A DNA stretch of 28,205 nucleotides. Source: Phaeoceros laevis (Eukaryota; Anthocerotophyta; Anthocerotopsida; Notothyladales). The first letter of the stretch is position 1. Each line of letters opens with the position of its first letter. The position numbers and the translations under genes are program-made. The notes under the pieces are model-generated. The model was not told the DNA's origin. It searched no databases and saw nothing but the letters and a program-made list of their open reading frames with translations. The DNA lies in the NCBI GenBank assembly GCA_049999765.1, contig JBNGIQ010003783.1, positions 1 to 28,205 of the forward strand, in the 5' to 3' direction. This document shows positions 21,301 through 28,205 of this stretch, piece after piece.

Positions 21301-22803
21301 GCTGTTTGTGGGCATTTACATTTTGAGCGATTGTCGATTTTGTACGATCAAATATCAGACCAACTTGAAGAGCAAGGGTGCGTATATTACCTGTTCTTCA
21401 TGTACCATTGTCTTCCTGTCAATCTTCCTCTGATTGTTCCTGCTTACCAAATAATTGACATCTAGTAGCATGTGTCGTTGGCAGGTACTTTGTATCTGTT
21501 GGAGGCGAAAAGGTGCAGGAGCAGAAGGGAGTTGTCAGGACAAATTGTATCGACTGCCTAGACAGGACCAATGTTACACAGGTGCGATAGTGTAACCAGC
21601 TGACACAGTAAACGGAACACTGCAGAAGACACCACAACTGAATGACAGTCTGCTAACCACTTACATCTATTTTGTAACAGAGTTTGCTGGGTAGGAAGGC
21701 TTTGGAAGCCCAGCTTTACTCGAGAGGAGTGTTTGGCCCTACTGAAACAATAACACAGCATTATATCTTTAATGAGAAGTTGAAGATCAGTAAGTGTTCT
21801 TATGAGCAAGGTGTCTCTCAGCGTGGATTCCAGAAGTAGGTCTTGTGTGTGACCTGTTAAAATGAGAGATGTCTTGCAGTTTGCACTCTCAAAGGACTTC
21901 TGGATGTCCTGTGGGCTTCGTTGTTTCTTATAGTCTGCCAATGTTTTCAGTGTGGGCAAATCATGGTGATGACATCAGCATTCAGTATTCTGGAACAGGA
22001 GCCTTGAAAGGCGACTTTGTGAGGTGCGTCCGTACATTGTGTCCAGGATCAATTGCCAGCGTGCTTGGAGCTGAACTTAGTGTCAATTCAAATGTGCTAT
22101 TGTTCTGGTCAGGTGTGGCAGGCGTACATTTTTTGGACTTATTCAGGACGGTGTGAATGCTATTGCCCGGTATTACCTTAACAACTTCAAGGATGGTGTC
22201 AGACAGGTGTGTCAACATAACATAAATTTCAGGGACACTGGAAGGATTGCTGGTTAAGTCTAATAAGCACTTCACTATCTATCGTCTGTTTGCAGGATGC
22301 CATGGACCTTGTGTTGGGTCATTATTCAGTGAACCGCAATGCCCCATCACCATTTGAGTTGAATGGCTTTGAGTCTCTTGCAGTAAGTTCTGTCAGTGTT
22401 GCTGCTATAGTATCATCAAGAAGCCTACTTGAACATTCGGGATTTTCGTCTCTTCCTGAATCAGACTCGCTGGAGAAGTTGTACTGATAACAAACTTCGT
22501 TCTGTATGCAGTATCTTCCTGCGTATTCGGCTGTTATCGTAGCAGGGATCACTTTGACATCTTATTCCCTGAGACAAGGTGAGCACGATCAGTATTCTAG
22601 TGAATTGTCTCTTAGTTTTGTGCCCTCAGTTTTAGCTTCATCCATGCTCAATTGACCTCTTTGGGTGACATGCAGTGGGCGAAGATGCATCACAGTTTTT
22701 CTACTCGGTGATCTGGGCTGGTATAACAGCTGGTGCTATTGCTCTGGTGAAAGCGAACGGTCAGCAGTTTTGCAGCAGACCTCGCCTTTGCCCACTGCAT
22801 TGA
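18368..22803 (+). CDS. SAC-domain phosphoinositide phosphatase, plant SAC6/7/8 type (Sac1-like)
   Basis: Sac1-like enzymes remove phosphate from phosphoinositides, chiefly PI4P, at ER/Golgi-related membranes. Twenty exons: 18368-18473, 19063-19146, 19355-19482, 19627-19718, 19817-19874, 20006-20062, 20169-20202, 20365-20445, 20569-20675, 20762-20848, 20956-21033, 21119-21189, 21279-21377, 21485-21581, 21681-21789, 21951-22023, 22113-22206, 22296-22382, 22512-22578, 22676-22803. Phases close throughout, giving 578 residues (family about 590). Blocks: [92 protein letters not shown], then the catalytic [11 protein letters not shown] (CX5R, Cys about 382, Arg about 388, intact) and [17 protein letters not shown]. 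Two hydrophobic segments near the end ([30 protein letters not shown]) anchor it, followed by CSRPRLC as in plant homologues. The intron at 20203-20364 is of the U12 AT-AC class. The only ATG fitting the family N-terminus is 18368. Confidence 0.94.
20203..20364 (+). other. U12-type AT-AC intron in the SAC gene
   Basis: The intron begins ATATCCTTCC, a full match to the U12 donor consensus, and ends GGTAC. A TTCTTAAC branch-point-like motif (20348-20355) lies about 10 bases before the end. Joining 20202 to 20365 creates a split Ser codon and restores QGSFQTIQV, matching the conserved family block. No GT-AG choice here keeps the frame. Confidence 0.85.
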
Positions 22804-23475
22804 TCGCTGCAGGCGCATGGTGTTTCAACTCGGAGACACGCGGAAGTCACTGTCGCATGTTTACTCGATTTGTCTGGCGACTCTGGCCGAGTCGTTGATC
22901 AGTGTAGCATTCTTTTAATCTACTGAATAGTTCAGTGCCAACTAACAAAGGACTCCTTCCCAGTACACCTGTGCAGCAATTACTGTACAGGTTGCTGCTG
23001 GGCATTCACTGCCTGGTACCTTAACTGTACAAAATGTCTGCAGTGAGAGTTGTCCCTTCAACTCTCTCCAAAATGAACGGAGAGGAACTAGATTGAGATG
23101 ATTGATTATGTGTACATAGTTGGCCGCGTGGGCTTATTAGGGTGGGTTTTGGGGTTGGAGCTGTTCACTACTTTTCTCATGCAAATGCCTTCGAGACTCG
23201 TAAGCAATTTCGTGTCAATTGCGCCTCACCTCCGGCAGAATCCGTACGAACGCCTAACCGCAAGGAAGTGACCGGTGAAGCCGGGAAAAACAGTCGCTTC
23301 GCACTGAAGAGGCAGAGACCGGCGATCCAACTGCCAACGGTTGCAGCATGCCAGGCCCAAACGACAGCTCCGCCCTCTGCTTTCGGGGGACATCATATGA
23401 GGTTGAGAGAGCAGCAGCATTGTCAAGAGCAAGGGCAGAGACGAGGCAGCATCGTGAACATTACTGCCTTGAAGC
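22804..23475. other. Intergenic region between the SAC and PAS-REC genes
   Basis: It should contain the SAC 3' untranslated region and the PAS-REC promoter and leader. The plus-strand frame at 23142-23636 overlaps exon 1 of the next gene in another frame and looks like a composition effect. No other gene is seen. Confidence 0.5.
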
Positions 23476-26275
23476 ATGGGAACCAGGGTAGGGCCAACCG
23501 AGAGGCTGCGGCTCTATCGACGCTTGTTCCGCGAGCTGGATCAGCAGCGACTGGATTTGGACGACAATCCCGCCGGCCTGCTCTTGGTGCAAGCCGAAAT
23601 TCGAGCTCTCGAGGACATCATCATGCATTTTGCTGAGCTCAACGCTGCAGTGTCCTCCCTCGAGAGCAAACAGTTAGGGGCCCTTCACCTGTGCATGGTA
23701 AGATAGGCGCCATCATGAGCTCGCGCTAGCCATTCCGTAACCAATTCAGCATTGGGCATTACGACGTCCATGTGCCGGACGTGACTGGCTTTCGCACTGT
23801 GTTTAGTGGTGTTCTGCTTGCTTGGCGCCTGAATTTGGCCTACAGTGATGCCGACAACTAAGGTTCCATGTTTGCAGATTGGTGCCAGGGCTTGCGGATA
23901 TGGCATTGCCTACTGTAGAAGGGTTGGATATGTCGCTTGTCGGAGACGTGTTGATGCTCAGTGCCACCTCTCCTTGGACTGTTTACGTAGCTGACCGGTC
24001 GCAGGTATGCAGAAAGTGTGCTGGGTAAGTGTTTCACGGATGGTGATCTGCGGATGGTGACTGCCGGTGGGACTTAATTCCGAAACGCTTGTTGGCTGCT
24101 CAGTTGCAGCTTTTTTACGTCTCTCCCAGTTGCAAGCGGATGATGGGATGGCGACCTTCGGAGCTTGTTGGCACATCCGCATTGGATGGCTGTCACAAGG
24201 ATGACGGGGCCAGCTTCCGCCAGGTCACATTCTATCACTCTAGGGATGTTAGCGCGGCCTTACCATGTTGCGATCCTGCTATCTGGTGACTTGTGTTGAA
24301 GCTCGGACCGCGCATTTACTGATTTGCAGATGCTAACACGAGAAATTGCGCCCGCCGTGCCCGTGAACTATGTAAGTTACAGACGCAGGAAAAAAAACAA
24401 CGAGTATGCTCAGGTCCAGGCGACTGGCCGAGCAGTTGGTGCAAGGCAAGTCCTTTCGTTGTCTGAACCTTGTTTGCTTAATGGAAGGACAGGAACGTGG
24501 GGCATAAGCATAGAATAATTTGGGCTATCCCCTTCCATTCAGAATAAAACAAAAACCGGAGTCTCAGCTTCTGTAGGTTAGTGCAACCTGAAACTTCTAG
24601 GACGTTTGTTCAAGACGTGTAATTAATGTGTAGGTGGTATGCTTGGGTGGAGCACGATTCAAGTCTATTTGAGGTAAAGGAGGAAGTTTTTTGTAGAAGC
24701 GTATGAACTGAATGATCATCTGCATAATCCTTCCTTGGCACTGTGAAAGTCATGCTGAAGTTGCCTTGGACTTGGAGCTCAAGAATTTGTTATTGGCTAC
24801 TACATCAACTGCAGGTTGGGGCTTGGCCTGCCCTTGCACCCGTTGGGCCACCAGGCTTGCATGTTCCAACTAGAGGAGATCCTGCCAAGGTGGTGCACGG
24901 TATGCCGAACGTTGCAGATGGGAAGCCTGGTGGCGTCAAATTTCCATACGATGGATCAATGGCTGAAGCCGTATGTACGGAGAAACCTCAGAAGCTCAAG
25001 CACGTGGAGGAAGGACCTTCTAATGCTAAGGTGAGCAAGGACTTTCGAACAGCTCTCGAGCTTTGAGTAGAAGGTGTAAACGGGCCACACCTTGTATTCA
25101 GATCAGTGGCACTACCATGTTTTGCATACTGCATGTATTGCTCTCTCTGATTGGTTCGATAGTTTCATGTGAGCAGATGTTATCCCCAGATTTTTCAGCT
25201 GAAGTTGGCGGACCACCTACTTTACAGGGGTTTGTGTTCATACTCATGCTCCTGTAGAACACATTGAACTGCTTCTGCTAAACCAGATTGACTATGCTCA
25301 GTTTGGTTCGAGGTAACTGGTGTTTATGGCACCATATCTGCTCTGAATGCAGGCTGGATGTGGCAAAAGGCAGTGAGAGTAAGAAATCTGGAATGCCGCA
25401 GCGTCGGGATTTAGGAACCGCCATGCATCACGATATTGACTTGCTGAAGGGTAAAAAGGTATGATGACAATTTTTAACCAGCTCCTGTTGCAATTGTTCT
25501 GTTGTACACGTGCATAAGTAACTGCAGAACGATGCTAGTCATCTGATAGTGTGACAGAGTTGTTGCTAAACTTTGAAGAAGTTTGCTTCTTGGGTATGTG
25601 AGTTCAGGTACTATTGGTTGAAGACGATATGGTGAACAGAAAAATAGGGCAACGGCTTCTGGAAAGCGTTGGATGCCAGGTCACCGTTGCATGTAATGGG
25701 AAGGAGGCCCTTGAGCTCTTACACAAGGCTCCCGAGGAGAGCAGCCTCGGCTGCTCCGACAGCAACGAGTTGCCAGCAAGATTTGGTCTTGTCCTTATGG
25801 ACCTGTTGATGCCAGTTATGGATGGAACACACACGGTAAGCTGGATACTTCCGTCCTTCGAAGTGTGTGTAAAGGTTCCCTGTGTGTGAGCCAGACGTGG
25901 TCTTGCCTAGCTGACTAGACTGGATGTTTCAGGTGGAAGCATTTCGTGAATGGGAAGCTGAGCAAGAGCCACCTAGAAAACCACTGCTCATTTTCGCTGT
26001 TACTTCAAATGTCTCAGGTTAGTACATGAATCGCTCTTGAAATAAGGCCACTTCGCTAACTGATGCCAAGGCCACTATCTCATGTTATCGTTATGGTCCG
26101 CATACTTAGAATTTGTTGGCCTTACCAGTGTGACGCACCCGCAGATGGAGACATGATAAAATGTGCCCGAAGTGGTTTTGACGAATTTGTGAACAAACCT
26201 CTGACACTGGATAAACTGTTGGACAGACTGTCCAGCCGCAAGCAGTTGGAAAGCACCCCGAACAGACGCCTGTGA
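23476..26275 (+). CDS. PAS domain plus response-regulator receiver protein
   Basis: Exons: 23476-23690 (or 23697), 23878-24004, 24104-24223, 24330-24445, 24815-25030, 25353-25458, 25608-25835, 25933-26017, 26145-26275. With the 23690 donor the phases close to 447 residues. Residues 1-71 are helical and may form a coiled coil. A PAS domain follows (about 90-190: [32 protein letters not shown]). A linker of about 110 residues leads to a C-terminal receiver domain from 301: [12 protein letters not shown], phosphoacceptor Asp in [14 protein letters not shown] (about 365), Thr in AVTSNVS (about 400) and Lys in FVNKPL (about 422), a complete phosphorylation pocket. No histidine kinase H-box, ATP-binding site or DNA-binding domain is visible. 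Weak points are the exon 1-2 junction (the stronger GTAAGA donor at 23698 breaks the frame) and the linker exon, whose frame is set only by phase. The intron 24446-24814 has a GC donor. Confidence 0.8.
24446..24814 (+). other. Probable GC-AG intron in the PAS-REC gene
   Basis: The donor AG|GCAAGTCC is identical over ten bases to the GC donor in the LSF1-like gene. It gives phase 2, which fits the linker exon frame leading into the receiver domain. A GT donor four bases downstream gives the other linker frame, which does not join the next exon without a stop. Confidence 0.55.
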
Positions 26276-26529
26276 AGACATGGCGTCTCCTGGGCAGCAA
26301 ACTCCTGTTCTGTGATTCAGTTCAGTTGAGGCTGTTGAGCTAGTAATCCATTCTTTTTATATAGATAAGATATCTTAGAGCATATTCCTTAGCTATTTGT
26401 GCGCTAATCTGTCACCTTCGGCTTTATGCAATCCTTTACACTCGCAAGCTGCCACCAACAGCACGTAACTTCGAGATCTGTACCTTTGAGCAAGTCTCAT
26501 GACTCTCATCAGCCTAATAAACGAAGTGT
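26276..26529. other. 3' region of the PAS-REC gene
   Basis: Non-coding sequence with an AT-rich patch (near 26350-26380) that may hold the polyadenylation signals. The LINE remnant begins soon after. Confidence 0.45.
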
Positions 26530-26555
26530 GTGATACGGTCTATACGGTTGGCTCC

Positions 26556-26587
26556 CTTATCACTATCACTTATCACTATCACTTATC
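26556..26587. repeat. 13-base tandem repeat, about 2.5 copies
   Basis: The unit CTTATCACTATCA occurs twice perfectly and then as CTTATC, at the left border of the LINE remnant. Confidence 0.8.
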
Positions 26588-26609
26588 TATTTGGATTCCA
26601 AGTTAAATT

Positions 26610-26659
26610 GGGAACACACATGTCCAACAGGTTTGGGAACACACATATCCAGCAGGTTT
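26610..26659. repeat. 25-base tandem duplication
   Basis: Two copies of GGGAACACACATGTCCAACA-like sequence, each 25 bases, differ at two positions. The duplication lies in the reverse transcriptase remnant. Confidence 0.85.
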
Positions 26660-26684
26660 GGGCTTCCACAATGCGTACTTTGTC

Positions 26685-26738
26685 AGCTGTTATCACAATG
26701 CGTGCTGTTATCACAATGCGTGCTGTTATCACAATGCG
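26685..26738. repeat. 18-base tandem repeat, three copies
   Basis: The unit TGCTGTTATCACAATGCG is present three times, with one base changed in the first copy. It is flanked on both sides by copies of CACAATGCGTACTTTGTCAG (26667 and 26730), so it is a compound repeat that keeps the reading frame. Confidence 0.85.
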
Positions 26739-27354
26739 TACTTTGTCAGCTCTTATCTCTCTTGGGAATTTAGTTTGGGGACTCAATGCCAAGCTTCTTC
26801 GACAATTATATATCATTGTTGTCCTGCCCAAGCTCGATTATAGCTACAGTGCCTGGTTCAACAAAGGACGTACAAATCTTCAACATCTCCAACGGGTCTG
26901 ACGTCTAGCCTGTAGAGCCATTATTAGTGCTTTTTGAAGCTTTTCTTCTGCCCACTAAGTTGTGCCTACAACGCCATTCTCTCCGTTCTCTCCTCCGTAA
27001 CCTCTCTTGCCCTCCCTCTTACCCAATCCATAAGTCTTTCCTCGTGCGACTAACTACAAAAAACGTTGTTACACAGTTATCTGCAGTTGCCTAGTAACAC
27101 TCCTTTCCCTTACTACTCTATACTTTGTTTTAGTGTTGCCCACCTCCACTGCTATTGAGACTATTTTCCCTCGTCTCCTGCCTCCTAGGGCCCTTCCTCT
27201 GTCTTTACCCACAGCTATTGTAATTTTACCATGATCTCCCACTTCTGCTATTGCCTCACATTCCCAATATCTTTTGATTCTTGATGCCCTTGCCATTTTC
27301 ACAGATGGTTTTCTTTAAGATGTCATGCTGGGGCGCGGCTGTTTTCTACTTCAA

Positions 27355-27550
27355 AGGAAATATTGTTCATATATATTTATATGAACAATATTTCCTATAG
27401 AATATTATATTCTATAGGAAAATAAATATAAATATAAATATAATTTCTATATAAATATAAATATATAAGAATATAAATATATAGAATATAAATATATATT
27501 CTATATTTATATTCTATATTCTATTTATATATGATCTATATTCTATATAA
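27355..27550. repeat. AT-rich palindromic block inserted in the LINE RNase H region
   Basis: Two perfect inverted repeats stand side by side: 27355-27373 with 27378-27396 (19-base arms, 4-base loop) and a second at 27391-27421 centred on AATATTATATT with the arms TTTCCTATAGAATA and its complement. They continue into a long run of ATATAAATATA/ATTCTATA-type repeats to about 27550. The block is almost pure A+T, unlike its flanks. Confidence 0.85.
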
Positions 27551-28020
27551 TTCGCCAATTATCTTTTGGTTTAGAAACATACTATGGGGTTTATGAGGCA
27601 GAACTCCTATAAATCTGTGGTCAAAGCAATTTCATGTCTTTCCACCCTTTTGGCTTCCATCCCCAATGTTTCGTTAGTTCCAATATTCTTTGATAACCAA
27701 GCACTGCCATCTATCATATCTGTAATTGAGCCCAGCCCAAGCTGTATCTCTCCAAGCTAAGGCCTCTCTCCATGCCTTCGCGCTAGCTTATTCGGAGGTT
27801 TCCCTTAATCTCCATTGGATTCCGGACATCATAATATTGATGGTGATGAGCATGCAGATGTACCTACCAAGGTTGCGACTCTTCTTCCCATTTCCAACGA
27901 AGATTGCATTCTATCCACATCCAGAGCTCGCCAACAAATTCATGCTACAAGCCTACATGAGTGGCGTTTACAGTGGGTTTACTCAATTAAGGCTTGTGCG
28001 CTTAACCCTTAAGAGCCCCA

Positions 28021-28205
28021 AGGGACAAAAATGTCTGTTGGGTCCCCCAAGACGATGCTTTCCACTTTCTCCTATGAGAAAAAATTATTTTATTGCTTTA
28101 TATGGTATTGTTAGAAATATGATGTCGTGCTCATAGTGCCCGGGAGCGCCGCTTCCTACCTTGGAAGCGGCGATTCTTTCATATACTTCGAGCACTTGAA
28201 AGTTT
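28021..28205. other. Sequence right of the LINE remnant
   Basis: No gene is seen. A strong hairpin is present at 28147-28172 with a GC-rich stem and little else that I can name. Confidence 0.4.
28147..28172. repeat. Hairpin with perfect 10-base stem
   Basis: CGCCGCTTCC (28147-28156) and GGAAGCGGCG (28163-28172) pair around a six-base loop. It may be the terminal part of an element that continues beyond the window; this is inference. Confidence 0.6.

Larger units (their letters stand above)
26530..28020 (+). mobile_element. Decayed LINE copy (reverse transcriptase end and RNase H)
   Basis: The piece near 26590-26900 carries the C-terminal part of a non-LTR reverse transcriptase (DSKLNWE; LLRQLYIIVVLPKLDYSYSAW; NLQHLQRV). 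After several stops and frame changes an RNase H region follows: TDGF near 27302, YEAELL near 27590, FFDNQA near 27690 and HWIP near 27810. After a one-base frame change, DEHADVPTKVATLLP and further residues continue, similar to the copy at the window start (NEVADSLAKAATLLP). Similarity stops near 28010. The copy is interrupted by an AT-rich palindromic block (27355-27550) and by short tandem repeats, so it is dead. It belongs to the same or a close family as the element at 1-1163. Confidence 0.8.

Noticed and set aside
24815-25030. Alternative frame of the PAS-REC linker exon (rich in Gly, Pro and Lys)
   Set aside because: It cannot join the next exon without a stop, while the other frame fits the phase on both sides; neither is recognised as a domain.
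1-28205. CRISPR arrays, bacterial operons, tRNA or rRNA genes
   Set aside because: Spliced genes and plant protein families show a eukaryotic nuclear sequence. No regularly spaced repeats and no cloverleaf or ribosomal RNA sequence were found by eye.

Overview
The window is nuclear DNA of a land plant. It carries intron-containing genes with plant-specific domain orders (a PDZ-like/phosphatase-like/CBM48 starch protein of the LSF1 type, a plant SAC6/7/8-type phosphoinositide phosphatase, a DEM/VID27 protein and a DUF538 protein), a large PLS-class PPR gene, and LINE-type retrotransposon debris at both ends. The style of the PPR protein and the PAS plus receiver-domain gene suggest a seedless plant (fern, lycophyte or bryophyte; a fern is my best guess). 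This cannot be confirmed from the sequence alone. All recognisable genes lie on the + strand, and most introns are roughly 70-200 bases with GT-AG ends.

Layout. 1-1163: 3' end of a non-LTR retrotransposon. 1333-2732: 20S proteasome beta-6 subunit, 7 exons. 3545-6971: LSF1-like glucan-binding phosphatase homologue, 10 exons. 7689-9560: DEM/VID27-like gene, one exon. 10570-11097: secreted DUF538 protein, one exon. 11829-14843: 1004-residue PPR protein, one exon. 16257-16792: small secreted cysteine-rich PAN/apple-like protein, two exons, with a TATA box. 17456-17665: an unrecognised open frame. 18368-22803: SAC-domain phosphatase with two C-terminal membrane segments, 20 exons. 23476-26275: PAS plus receiver protein without a kinase domain, 9 exons. 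26530-28020: second, decayed LINE copy interrupted by an AT-rich palindromic block.

The exon chains were built by hand from conserved protein blocks, splice-site bases and reading phase. The proteasome and SAC models and the conserved part of LSF1 close in frame over every junction. The genes do not form an operon or an obvious shared pathway; they are ordinary neighbours in a plant chromosome.

The points most worth a second look are these. The PPR gene has an E/E+ end stranded at its N-terminus, while its own C-terminal E+ is lost through a frame break, as expected from recombination between tandem copies. The SAC gene contains a textbook U12-type AT-AC intron. The LSF1-like protein has His in place of the invariant Arg of the phosphatase CX5R loop. 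A PAS-REC protein carries an intact phosphorylation pocket but no kinase domain. An AT-rich foldback block in the LINE copy has one arm made of the LINE's own coding sequence.
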